A stretch of 33,959 nt of DNA, taken from positions 1-33,959 of the forward strand of contig CAMHMZ010000029.1 in NCBI GenBank assembly GCA_946186375.1. The letters are read 5' to 3'. This stretch comes from an uncultured Clostridia bacterium. GTDB lineage: Bacteria; Bacillota; Clostridia; Oscillospirales; Oscillospiraceae. Below are positions 1 to 9,348 of this stretch, one piece after another. The notes under the pieces were generated by a model. The model saw only the letters and a list, made by a program, of their open reading frames with translations, searched no databases and was not told the origin of the DNA. The translations under genes and the position numbers were made by a program. The stretch's first letter is position 1. The number at the start of each line of letters is the position of its first letter.

Positions 1-852
1 GATGTTGCCGGACTGGATCTCCGGGAAGATGAAGGTGTTGGCATAGCCGGCGACCGGGCTGCCGGGGAACTTCAGCTGTCCGACGACCGGGGAGACGGCC
101 GCGTCGAACTGCATCTCGCCGTCGATGGAGAGCTCCGGGGCCTTCTCCTTGGCGATGGCGGTGGCGTTGCGCACGAGATCGACGTTGGCGCCCTTGCCGG
201 AGCCCTTGGTGGAGTAGCTCAGCATGGCGACCTTCGGGTCAACGCCGAAGACCTTCGCGGTCTTCGCGGTCTCGATGGCGACCTCAGCCAGCTTCGCCGC
301 GGCGGGAAGGACGACGTTGCCCTCCTTGTCCACGGTGTCCTGATAGTCGATGTTGATGGCGCAGTCGCCCATGGCGAGGATCTCCTCACCGCGGACCATG
401 ATGAAGCAGGAGGAGACGAGGTTGGCGCCCTTGCGGGTCTTCACCAGCTGCAGCGCGGGGCGCACGGTGTCGGCCGTGGAGTAGGTCGCGCCGCCGAGCA
501 GAGAGTCGGCCACGCCCATCTTGACGAGCATCGTGCCGAAGTAGTTGCCCTTCTTGAGCGCCTCGCGGCACTCCTCGGCAGTCATCTTGCCCTTGCGCAG
601 GGCGACCATGGTCTCGACCATCTCGTCCATCTTGTCATAGGTCAGCGGATCGAGGATCTCGAGGCCCTCGATGTCGAAGCCGCCCTTTTCGGCCGCGGCC
701 TTCACGGCCTCTACGTTGCCGACGAGCACGGGCGTGAGGAAGCCGTCCTTCTTCAGGCGGGCGGCGGAGGCCAGGATGCGGGCGTCGGTGCCCTCGGTAT
801 ATACGATCTTGCGGGGATTGGCTTTCAGTTTTTCGACCAGATTTTCAAACAT
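1..852 (-). CDS. pta: Phosphate acetyltransferase, N-terminal part (runs off the left edge)
   Basis: Interconverts acetyl-CoA and acetyl phosphate in the cytoplasm; with acetate kinase it gives ATP in fermentation. I translated 284 residues in frame from an ATG at 852 with no stop before the window edge. The protein starts MFENLVEKLKANPRKIVYTE, the usual start of the short (about 330 aa) Pta family, and continues with family blocks such as NYFGTMLVKMG and GGATYSTADTVRP. About 45-50 C-terminal residues lie outside the window. An AGGAGG ribosome binding site (863-868) precedes the start. It is divergent from the HTH-lepA pair and has its own promoter at 901-929. Ack is not in view. Confidence 0.93.
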   Translation of the reverse strand, partial: MFENLVEKLKANPRKIVYTEGTDARILASAARLKKDGFLTPVLVGNVEAVKAAAEKGGFDIEGLEILDPLTYDKMDEMVETMVALRKGKMTAEECREALKKGNYFGTMLVKMGVADSLLGGATYSTADTVRPALQLVKTRKGANLVSSCFIMVRGEEILAMGDCAINIDYQDTVDKEGNVVLPAAAKLAEVAIETAKTAKVFGVDPKVAMLSYSTKGSGKGANVDLVRNATAIAKEKAPELSIDGEMQFDAAVSPVVGQLKFPGSPVAGYANTFIFPEIQSGNI

Positions 853-900
853 ATCTGTCTTTCCTCCTAAGAAGTGGTGGGTACAAGGCTCAACAGAGGT

Positions 901-929
901 ATCGTACCACGCTTTCGGGTCTTTTTCAA
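901..929 (-). promoter_or_regulatory. Sigma-A-type promoter of pta
   Basis: On the minus strand TTGAAA (924-929), a 17-bp spacer and TACGAT (901-906) lie about 50 bp upstream of the pta start. It is back to back with the plus-strand promoter of the HTH gene. Read by eye only. Confidence 0.6.
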
Positions 930-949
930 GGACTCCGGCAAGATTTCTG

Positions 950-978
950 TTTACAAAGCCGCCATTTCCCGTTATAAT
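950..978 (+). promoter_or_regulatory. Strong sigma-A promoter of the HTH-lepA pair
   Basis: TTTACA (950-955), a spacer of exactly 17 bp and a perfect TATAAT (973-978). The HTH start codon follows at 1010, with an AAGGAGA ribosome binding site near 996-1002. Confidence 0.75.
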
Positions 979-1009
979 ACGGACTGTTATCAAGCAAGGA
1001 GACTTTACC

Positions 1010-1323
1010 ATGGACAGAAGCTTTGCATCGACCCTCTCGGCTCTGCGCCGGGAGAAGAATATCAGCCAGCGCGCCGCGGCCGCCGATCTCGGCATCAGTC
1101 AGGCGCTGCTGAGCCACTATGAAAACGGCGCGCGCGAGCCCGGGCTGGGCTTTGTGTGCCGCGCCTGCGATTATTACGGCGTGACGGCGGACTATCTGCT
1201 CTGCCGCAGCGAGGAGCCGGACGAGGCCTCCGCGGCCCGCCGGGCGGCCATGGGCTTTCTCGAGCAGATCCGCACGGTGGCCGACCGCGCGGAGATGGCC
1301 CTGTCGGAAGTGGAGGCGGGAAA

Positions 1324-1327
<4 letters not shown>
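1010..1327 (+). CDS. Small Cro/CI-type (XRE) HTH transcriptional regulator
   Basis: Predicted DNA-binding protein of 105 aa. Residues 8-62 form a classic lambda-repressor-like helix-turn-helix ([20 protein letters not shown] then [16 protein letters not shown]), followed by [10 protein letters not shown], typical of XRE proteins. The remainder is a short, probably helical tail with no effector domain. The ATG at 1010 is chosen because it sits about 8 nt after AAGGAGA and just after a consensus promoter; the frame stays open further upstream but without a site. Its TGA overlaps the lepA ATG (ATGA at 1324-1327), so the two are probably translationally coupled. The target is unknown; autoregulation or control of divergent pta are possibilities. 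Confidence 0.88.
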
Positions 1328-3129
<1,802 letters not shown>

Positions 3130-3130
3130 T

Positions 3131-3232
3131 TTCAGTTTTCAGAATTCAGTTTTCAGTTTTCAGAAAGAGAACCGCGCTTTCCGCGCAAAGCCTTCGTTTC
3201 CCTTTATTCCGCATTATTCCGCATTCCGCATT
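3131..3232. repeat. Heptamer tandem repeat tracts downstream of lepA
   Basis: 3131-3164 is a 7-bp periodic tract of CAGTTTT units with one CAGAATT variant; it starts one base after the lepA stop. 3205-3232 is a second tract of ATTCCGC units. Between them, 3182-3211 closely matches 16525-16555 (30 vs 31 nt with one indel and a few mismatches). Non-coding on both strands as far as I can see. Confidence 0.8.
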
Positions 3233-3235
3233 GAA

Positions 3236-3278
3236 AAAACCGCCCGGTGAAAACGATCGTTTTTCACCGGGCGGTTTT
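3236..3278. terminator. Bidirectional terminator between lepA and the SLC13 gene
   Basis: Perfect 18-bp stem (3236-3253 with 3261-3278) around a 7-nt loop. The stem starts AAAACCGCCCGG and ends in TTTT, so it has A and T flanks and can serve both convergent genes. Confidence 0.85.
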
Positions 3279-3314
3279 GTATGAGCGCTCGTCAAGGGAA
3301 CGCTTCTTTTCTGA

Positions 3315-4781
3315 TTAAAGCAGAAGGGGCATGCCGAACAGCGGCAGGAGCAGACAGCAGATCAGCGGGAAGACCAGCGCGCAGAAGATCACCACGAGGA
3401 AGCCCGGCACGATGGGATCCTTCATATCCCAATAGCCGTAGCCGTTGTTGAGCAGCATGATGTTGTGCGAGCCCATGGCGAAGAAGAAGGAGGCGATGAA
3501 GAGCGCCGGAAGCATGACCACGGTCGGATTGTAGCCCAGGCTGACGCAGACCGGCGCGGACACGCCGATGACCAGCGCCGAGACCGCCAGATTGGCGTTG
3601 ATAAAGATGTTGACGAGGATGCCCATGATGAGCGCCGTGATGATCGAAAAGCCGATCGGGCCGACATTCCGGACCAGAGGCGTGATCCAGTCGCTCATGC
3701 AGGCGCCTAGGCCCGTGTCCGAAAAGAGCTTGGCCAGCAGCGGGATCAGACCGGCCGCCATCATGGCGTGCAGGGGCAGCTTCTTGAGCGCCTTGTCCAT
3801 AGGCACGGTGCCGATCCCGGGCAGCACGGTGACGAGGGCGAAGAGCAGCGCGGCCGTGCCGGTCTTCATCCCGGAGAGCATGCAAGCGACCATGCCGACG
3901 ACGGTCAGCACCCAGCGGATCTCCGAGCCGCCCACCGGGCCGAGGGACTGAAGAAGCTCGCCGTAATAGCTCTCCGGCGGGAGGCTGATCTCCTCGTTGC
4001 GCAGGTGGAAGCAGCGGATATAAATGAGGCAGATGGGCAGGATCGTGATCAAAAAACAGGAGATGCCGCCCGCGGCCCACTGGCCGTAGCTGACCGTATA
4101 GACGCCGCCGGTGCTGTTGGTCAAAAACTGGATCGCCATGGTGTTGCCGGTGGGGCTGCCGTTGATGAGCACCATGCCGCCGACGATGGCGGCCATGGGG
4201 ATCACCAGCATCAGCGTCCGGCCGAGCTTGCTGCTGCCGGGCTTCTGATCCATGGCGGAGAGCAGCTCGGCGCAGATGCTGCTCATCATGATGATGACCG
4301 CGACGTTCGAGACAAAGGAGGACAGCGCCGCCGACACGACGGCGAGGATGAAGACCATGGTGCTGGGCTTGTGGCCGAAGCGCTTGAGCACCAGATAGGC
4401 CAGGCGCTTGCCGAAGGGCGTGAATTCACATCCCATCGCGACGATCAGCATCCCGAAGACCGACAGGAAGGACGACGAGCCGAAGGTGCTGCCCACGCTG
4501 CCCCAATCCCAGAAGCCCAGAGCGATGCCTCCGAGCGCGACGATCAGCGCGTCGGCGGCTATGTTGATGGGCGAGAAGATGATCAGGATCAGGCAGGCAG
4601 CCAGAAAGCCGAGGGCCAGGGAGGTGTTTTCACCGTAGCTGTCCAGCGGCAGAAGGCGCAGCAAAAGCAGCGCCGCGGCCGCCGCCAGGAAGCTCAGCAC
4701 CAGCCGCCGCGTCACGGGAATGCCTGTGCGCAGACCGCTATGGTCAAACAGGAGATCGGATGCCGTATCGTTGCTTTTCAT
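3315..4781 (-). CDS. SLC13/DASS-type anion permease
   Basis: Polytopic inner-membrane protein, 488 aa, very hydrophobic with about 11-12 likely membrane segments. Two family signatures are readable: SNVAVIIMM and NGSPTGN, matching the two Ser-Asn-Thr/Pro clusters that bind substrate and sodium in divalent anion/Na+ symporters. Expected substrates are di- or tricarboxylates or sulfate, but the sequence does not say which. Two starts are possible: ATG 4787 is only 3 nt from the AGGAG box (4791-4796), while ATG 4781 (MKSNDT) is 9 nt away and is preferred. Monocistronic, ending at the shared terminator. It is divergent from the MATE gene, with 238 bp between them. Confidence 0.82.
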   Translation of the reverse strand: MKSNDTASDLLFDHSGLRTGIPVTRRLVLSFLAAAAALLLLRLLPLDSYGENTSLALGFLAACLILIIFSPINIAADALIVALGGIALGFWDWGSVGSTFGSSSFLSVFGMLIVAMGCEFTPFGKRLAYLVLKRFGHKPSTMVFILAVVSAALSSFVSNVAVIIMMSSICAELLSAMDQKPGSSKLGRTLMLVIPMAAIVGGMVLINGSPTGNTMAIQFLTNSTGGVYTVSYGQWAAGGISCFLITILPICLIYIRCFHLRNEEISLPPESYYGELLQSLGPVGGSEIRWVLTVVGMVACMLSGMKTGTAALLFALVTVLPGIGTVPMDKALKKLPLHAMMAAGLIPLLAKLFSDTGLGACMSDWITPLVRNVGPIGFSIITALIMGILVNIFINANLAVSALVIGVSAPVCVSLGYNPTVVMLPALFIASFFFAMGSHNIMLLNNGYGYWDMKDPIVPGFLVVIFCALVFPLICCLLLPLFGMPLLL

Positions 4782-4945
4782 AACCATACGCTCCTTTTTA
4801 TGGGCGGGCGGGCTTGACCCGTACGCTGCTCCGTCGGCATTTTTGCCGAATTTGGCTGATGAACATGGCTCACTTTTTGTTGCTTTTCCCGGTGACTACA
4901 ATATACCAAAACTCCCGGCAAAAGTTGTTTGATGAATTGAAAAAG

Positions 4946-4997
4946 AAGTCAGACAAGTCCGGACGTCCGGAAAAAGCTTCCGAAAATGTGCTATGAT
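4946..4997 (+). promoter_or_regulatory. Promoter and candidate operator of the MATE gene
   Basis: Extended -10 element TGC-TATGAT (4989-4997), with no good -35. Where the -35 should be lies a perfect 14-bp palindrome, TCCGGACGTCCGGA (4958-4971). It is preceded by AAGTCAGACAAGT (4946-4958), a 13-mer that recurs downstream of the gene at 6400-6412. The rest of the 4782-5019 gap shows nothing else I can name. Confidence 0.5.
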
Positions 4998-5019
4998 AGC
5001 GCTGAGGGGGGGTGAGGAC

Positions 5020-6387
5020 ATGACCCGGGAAGAACGGGACGCTCTGTTTTCCGAGGCGCCGATCTGGAAAGCCATCCGCTGTCTCGTGCTGCCCACCGTG
5101 CTGGGGCAGCTCACGATCATGGTCTACAACCTGACGGACACCTATTTTGTCGGGCAGACCGGCGATCCGGCCCAGGTGGCGGCGGTCTCTCTGGCCTTCC
5201 CGCTCTATCATCTTCTCAACGCTCTGTCCAATCTCTTCGGCATCGGCGGGGCCAGCCTCATTTCCCGGCTCCTGGGCGCGGGCAGCCAGGAGCGCGTCAA
5301 AAACGCGTCCGCCTTCTGCTTCTGGGGTGCGCTGCTCTCGGCACTGCTGTACGCGCTGGTCCTGGAGCTGTTCATGGAGCCGCTGCTTCGCGCCTCCGGC
5401 GCGAGCAGCGAGACCCTGGCCTTCACCGCTTCCTATATGCACTGGGCCGCCGTGATCGGAAGCGTCCCCACGATGCTGAGCCTGCTGCTGGCACACCTGC
5501 TGCGCAGCGACGGCTACGGCGCGCAGGCCGGCATCGGCATGACCCTCGGCAGCGTGAGCAACATCCTGCTCGACCCGGTGTTCGTGCTGGTCTTCGGCCT
5601 TGGCGTGACGGGGGCAGCCATCGCCACCTGCCTGTCCAATCTTCTCTCCGCCCTGTATTTCCTGCTGCTGCAGCGGCATAACCGCGGCCGCAGCCGCCTG
5701 TCCTTCTCGCTGCGCGACCTCAAGGAGATCTCCGCCGTGGCCGGTGCGGTCTTTGCGGTCGGGCTGCCGGCGGCGATCTATGTGACGACCTCGTCCCTGG
5801 CCAACATCGTTTTCAACCACCTGCTCGCGGGCTTTGGCGACGTCACCGTGGCGGCGGCGGGCGTGGCCAAGAAGATCGATGTGGTGCCGCTCAACGTCTG
5901 CCTTGGGCTGAGCCACGGCGTGATCCCGCTGCTGGCCTTCAACTATACCGCGAAAAATCCCCGCCGCATGCGCGCCGCGCTCCGGGCCGTGCTGGGGCTG
6001 AGCGTGGGGGTGTGTCTTGCCTGCCTGCTCCTGTTCAGCCTGTGCGCAGAGGACCTCGTGCGGCTGTTCATCGACGACGAGGCGACGGCCCGCAGCGGCG
6101 GCGTGTTTCTGCCGATCATGCTGGCGGCGACGCCGCTGATGGCGGTCAACATCATGATCAACTCCCTCTTTCAGGCCACCGGGCACAGCCGGGAATCGGT
6201 CGTGCTCTCGCTCTCCCGGCAGGGCCTGGTGAACATCCCGCTCATGTTTCTCTTCCGGGCGCTGTATGGCGTGTACGGCGTCGTTTCCGCGCAGCTCGCC
6301 GCCGACGCGCTGACGCTGCTGCTGAGTCTCGCGCTGTATGCGCGCTTCCTGCACCGGCTGCGCGCCGCGCCGACGCAGCCGGGCTGA
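5020..6387 (+). CDS. MATE-family multidrug/toxin efflux transporter
   Basis: Cation-coupled exporter in the cytoplasmic membrane, 455 aa, the usual MATE length, with about 12 predicted membrane segments. The N-terminus (PIWKAIRCLVLPTVLGQLTI, then MVYNLTDTYFVGQTGD) and the internal halves match the NorM/DinF-like fold, including the second-half block FGDVTVAAAGVAKKID. The ATG at 5020 is chosen over an in-frame ATG at 4993 because the latter lies inside the -10 element and has no ribosome binding site. Transcribed alone, with a strong terminator at 6398-6440. The substrate cannot be read from sequence. Confidence 0.9.
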   Translation: MTREERDALFSEAPIWKAIRCLVLPTVLGQLTIMVYNLTDTYFVGQTGDPAQVAAVSLAFPLYHLLNALSNLFGIGGASLISRLLGAGSQERVKNASAFCFWGALLSALLYALVLELFMEPLLRASGASSETLAFTASYMHWAAVIGSVPTMLSLLLAHLLRSDGYGAQAGIGMTLGSVSNILLDPVFVLVFGLGVTGAAIATCLSNLLSALYFLLLQRHNRGRSRLSFSLRDLKEISAVAGAVFAVGLPAAIYVTTSSLANIVFNHLLAGFGDVTVAAAGVAKKIDVVPLNVCLGLSHGVIPLLAFNYTAKNPRRMRAALRAVLGLSVGVCLACLLLFSLCAEDLVRLFIDDEATARSGGVFLPIMLAATPLMAVNIMINSLFQATGHSRESVVLSLSRQGLVNIPLMFLFRALYGVYGVVSAQLAADALTLLLSLALYARFLHRLRAAPTQPG

Positions 6388-6397
6388 GCGGCCCGCC

Positions 6398-6440
6398 ATA
6401 AGTCAGACAAGTTCGCAGAGCTTGTCTGACTTATTTTTTT
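6398..6440 (+). terminator. Terminator of the MATE gene
   Basis: Perfect 14-bp stem (6398-6411 with 6421-6434), 9-nt loop, then a T run to 6440. The stem contains GTCAGAC and GTCTGAC, which also fit the GT-N3-AC core of FCD-type GntR operators, and its left arm repeats the 13-mer found upstream of the MATE gene. Confidence 0.85.
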
Positions 6441-6470
6441 GATGGTCAAACACCCTTTTCCGTGCAGGAA

Positions 6471-6479
6471 TGCTAAGAT
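6471..6479 (+). promoter_or_regulatory. Possible extended -10 promoter of the 2-oxoacid cluster
   Basis: TGC-TAAGAT, an extended -10 element, lies about 84 bp upstream of the transporter start and about 30 bp after the MATE terminator. No convincing -35 at 17 bp. Confidence 0.4.
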
Positions 6480-6562
6480 AGACTCAGAAAGCGGGCGAAA
6501 GTTTAGGCAAGTTGCTCAAGCTCGCAAGTCGGAAAAAAAGAGCAGAGAAGGGAGTATTTGAA

Positions 6563-8017
6563 ATGGGAAAAGTTGAAAAAGCCATGAACGATTTTACCGA
6601 CCAGATGCTCAACAACGAGGAACCGCCGAAGAGTAAAGGCTTCTTTATCGCGGCGACGACCGGCGAAGTCACCTCGGGCCTGGTCAACAACGTCATCCTC
6701 AGTTACCAGAACTACATCCTGACACAGTTTGTCCAGCTCTCCAACGCGCTGACCGCCAACATCCTGGCGATCATGAACTTCATCCAGCTGATCTTCTGCC
6801 CCCTGGGCGGCGCCTTCCTGGATAACTTCCGCTTCAAGAAGGGCGCGAAGTACTGGCCCTGGTTCTTCATCATTCCTCCGATCATCGCGGCCATCAACGT
6901 CTTTATGACCGCCAACGTCGCCTACAACGGCAGCAAGGTGCTCACCGCCATCCTGATGATCATCGGCGTGGCCAGCGGCAACATCTTCCTCTTCTCGCTG
7001 GTCAAGGGCATCTTCCCCTCCCTGTCCAACAACGATCAGGAGCGCACCTATGCCTCCACCTGGGCCAACGTCTGGAAGGAAGTCGCCAAGTACGCGGCCA
7101 TGTCCCTGGCTCCGTCCCTGATGATCATCCTCTCCGTCAACGGCCAGGAGTGGGATCCCCGCGGCCTGTTCCTCACCACGCTGATCTACTCCATCGTCGG
7201 CGTGCTGGTGGGCTGCTTCGCCGGCATCGTGTTCAAGAAGGGCGTCGAGGACAAGGGCAAGTTCGCCTCCCAGCTTAAGGACGGGGCGAAGAAAGCCTCC
7301 ATCAACGTCTTCGGTCTGCTCAAGCAGGTCTTTACCAACAAGACGCTGCTGCTCATCTTCACGATCATCATCTTCTCCAACTCCCGCAGCTACTCCACGC
7401 AGAACATGCACACCTATTACTACAAGTTCATCTGGGAGAACCCCGCGGCCATGTCCTCCATGCGTCTCTGGGGCCAGATCGCGATCATCGCGGCCACCTT
7501 CCTCGTGCCGGTGCTCAAGCGCAAGGTCTTCAAGGAGACCAAGACCTTCTACGTCTTCACCATGGCCTCCGTCGCCTTCTGCCAGCTGATCACCATGTTT
7601 GCCAAGACCTATCTGGCCTATGAGATCATCGAGGTCGTCGAGTACTTCGTCTTCGGCTTCAAGGGCGTCATGGACGTGCTGCTCTTCACCATCGCGGTGG
7701 ACGTGATCCGCTACGAGGCCTTCCAGAAGGGCGAGACCTCCAAGGTCGCGCAGGGCGCCGTCATGAGCCTCTTCGCCTCGGCCCTGGCCGGCTCCAAGAT
7801 CATCTGCGGCTATGTCGTCAACGGCATCCTGAGCTTCTGCGGCTATTCCAAGGGCGCCATCACCGAGTCCTTCAAGCTGCTCTTCCCCACCGCCTATGCG
7901 CTGGTCCCCGGCTGCCTGACGCTCATCAGCGTGCTGCTGATGCTCTTCTTCTACAAGATCAAGGACACGGATCTTGCCCGGATGCGCAAGGAAATGGCCG
8001 ACGCCAAGCTGATCTGA
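6563..8017 (+). CDS. MFS transporter of the GPH-like (sugar/organic acid:cation) group
   Basis: Integral membrane protein, 484 aa, with about 12 hydrophobic segments and a soluble N-terminal stretch of about 25 residues. Layout and spacing resemble the glycoside-pentoside-hexuronide/MFS_2 group, for example the loop GGAFLDNFRFKKGAKYWPWF after the second to third helix and the charged central loop VFKKGVEDKGKF. The start ATG at 6563 follows AAGGGAG by 8 nt; an in-frame upstream ATG at 6512 lacks a site. As first gene of the cluster it probably imports the compound that the following dehydrogenase and oxidoreductase process. The substrate is unknown. A stem-loop (8060-8093) separates it from the next gene. 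Confidence 0.8.
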   Translation: MGKVEKAMNDFTDQMLNNEEPPKSKGFFIAATTGEVTSGLVNNVILSYQNYILTQFVQLSNALTANILAIMNFIQLIFCPLGGAFLDNFRFKKGAKYWPWFFIIPPIIAAINVFMTANVAYNGSKVLTAILMIIGVASGNIFLFSLVKGIFPSLSNNDQERTYASTWANVWKEVAKYAAMSLAPSLMIILSVNGQEWDPRGLFLTTLIYSIVGVLVGCFAGIVFKKGVEDKGKFASQLKDGAKKASINVFGLLKQVFTNKTLLLIFTIIIFSNSRSYSTQNMHTYYYKFIWENPAAMSSMRLWGQIAIIAATFLVPVLKRKVFKETKTFYVFTMASVAFCQLITMFAKTYLAYEIIEVVEYFVFGFKGVMDVLLFTIAVDVIRYEAFQKGETSKVAQGAVMSLFASALAGSKIICGYVVNGILSFCGYSKGAITESFKLLFPTAYALVPGCLTLISVLLMLFFYKIKDTDLARMRKEMADAKLI

Positions 8018-8059
8018 GCCCTTTCGCTCCGATAGCCAAAGCCATATTATAAACACGGG

Positions 8060-8093
8060 GCCGGCACACTACCCCGAAAAGGAGTGTGTCGGC
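8060..8093 (+). other. Intercistronic stem-loop within the 2-oxoacid cluster
   Basis: An 11-bp stem (8060-8070 with 8083-8093, one G-U pair) with a 12-nt loop. Only a short TTT follows, so it is a weak terminator at best. It may set the ratio of transporter to enzyme mRNA or mark a processing site. Confidence 0.5.
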
Positions 8094-8154
8094 TTTGCTA
8101 TACGCAAAATCGGTCTGAAAACAGGTATTTGACATGGAAAAGGAGGTTTTTCCC

Positions 8155-9102
8155 ATGAAAGCAGCAGTCATCGGCGCCGGCATTATGGGCGCGACGATCG
8201 GCACCTATCTCACGGACGGCGGGGCGGAGGTTTACCTGGTCGATCCCTTCCGTGCCCACGTGGACGCCATCAACGAAAAGGGCCTTGACATCATCGGCTA
8301 TGACAAAAACGTCACGCCCTTTGAGAAAAACTACAGGATCAAAGCCTTTTATTCCCCGGATCTGATCGGAGAAACGGTGGACTATGTGATCTACTGCGTG
8401 AAGATGATGCACATGGACGCCGCCATTGAAAGCGCCAAATGCATCTCCGACGAGCACACCCTGCAGATCTCCCTGCTCAACGGCGTGGGCAGCGCGGAAA
8501 AGCTGCTGGAGGTCTATCCTCCCGAGCGCGTGGTCTATGGCGTGGTGAGCTCCGGCGGCGCCGTTTTGGAGCCGGGCAAGGTGGACCGCAATTTCCGCCC
8601 CGGCTTCAGCTTCATGTCGGTCGGCCCGGCCAGCAAAAGCCGCTGCGAAGCGCTGGAGAAGATCAAAGCGGTGCTCGACGGCACCGACTGCACCTTCAAC
8701 ATTTATGAGGACATCGACCCCATCGTCTGGGAGAAGATGATCAAGAACTGCACCGGCAACGCCATCTGTAGCGTGGCGCGGCTCACCCTCGGCCGCCTGT
8801 ACAACGATGACAACGGCGCGGAGCTCTCGGAGCTGGTGGAAAAGGAAGTGCGCGCAGTGGCGGAGGCGCAGGGCATCCACGTCGGCCCGACGCCCCGCAT
8901 GAAGGGCAAGCTGCCCCCGGACTTCCCGCACGTCCCCTCCACGGCGCAGGATGTGATCGCCAAAAAGCAGACGGAGATCGACACCATCAACGGCGCTGTC
9001 AGCCGCCTCGGCCGGAAATACGGCGTGCCGACCCCGGTCTGCGACACCCTGACCATGCTCATCAAGCTGATCCAGGCCAACTATGACGCCATGATTCTTT
9101 GA
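8155..9102 (+). CDS. Ketopantoate reductase (PanE/ApbA) family dehydrogenase
   Basis: NAD(P)-dependent oxidoreductase of 315 aa acting on 2-oxo/2-hydroxy acids. An N-terminal Rossmann motif GAGIMG (residues 7-12) is followed by a C-terminal ApbA helical domain. The family's catalytic lysine is present (WEKMIKN, Lys194), as are its Asn partner four residues later (Asn198) and the late glutamate in TEIDTING. The start ATG 8155 follows AGGAGG; an upstream in-frame ATG at 8134 would swallow that site. No panB or panC is nearby. The gene is upstream of a 2-oxoacid:ferredoxin oxidoreductase, so I infer it makes the 2-oxo acid that enzyme uses rather than serving pantothenate synthesis. Confidence 0.87.
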   Translation: MKAAVIGAGIMGATIGTYLTDGGAEVYLVDPFRAHVDAINEKGLDIIGYDKNVTPFEKNYRIKAFYSPDLIGETVDYVIYCVKMMHMDAAIESAKCISDEHTLQISLLNGVGSAEKLLEVYPPERVVYGVVSSGGAVLEPGKVDRNFRPGFSFMSVGPASKSRCEALEKIKAVLDGTDCTFNIYEDIDPIVWEKMIKNCTGNAICSVARLTLGRLYNDDNGAELSELVEKEVRAVAEAQGIHVGPTPRMKGKLPPDFPHVPSTAQDVIAKKQTEIDTINGAVSRLGRKYGVPTPVCDTLTMLIKLIQANYDAMIL

Positions 9103-9120
9103 CAGAGAGGAGCAAACAAA

Positions 9121-9336
9121 ATGGCTGCAGTCTTAAAAAGCGAAAACCTGATGACGGAATGGTGCAAGAGCTGCCAGTACTGTGTGGCGTCCTGCCCCAG
9201 GCAGGCGCTGAGTATCGGCACAAAGCTGAATCTGTCGGGCTTCCCCTATGTGGTGCTGGATGAGAGCAAGTGCATCAACTGCGGCACCTGCCGTATCGTG
9301 TGCCCCGACTGCGTATTCCGCTTCGTGGAAGAATAA
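9121..9336 (+). CDS. 2-oxoacid:ferredoxin oxidoreductase delta subunit (2x[4Fe-4S] ferredoxin)
   Basis: Small electron-transfer subunit, 71 aa. Two full cluster motifs are visible: CKSCQYCVASCP (Cys15, 18, 21, 25) and CINCGTCRIVCP (Cys51, 54, 57, 61), each CX2CX2CX3C, plus an extra Cys64. It passes electrons from the catalytic subunits to free ferredoxin. It lies 18 bp after the dehydrogenase and 12 bp before the alpha subunit, so it is cotranscribed. Length and position match the KorD/VorC-like subunit of four-subunit enzymes. Confidence 0.92.
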   Translation: MAAVLKSENLMTEWCKSCQYCVASCPRQALSIGTKLNLSGFPYVVLDESKCINCGTCRIVCPDCVFRFVEE

Positions 9337-9348
9337 GGAGGTCAGAGG

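Noticed and set aside
4870-6399. Minus-strand open frame of about 500 codons opposite the MATE gene
   Set aside because: Gln/Arg/His-rich low-complexity translation, antisense shadow.
8155-9102. Biosynthetic ketopantoate reductase (panE) of the pantothenate pathway
   Set aside because: No other pantothenate gene is near and it is cotranscribed with a 2-oxoacid oxidoreductase; kept only as a family-level call.
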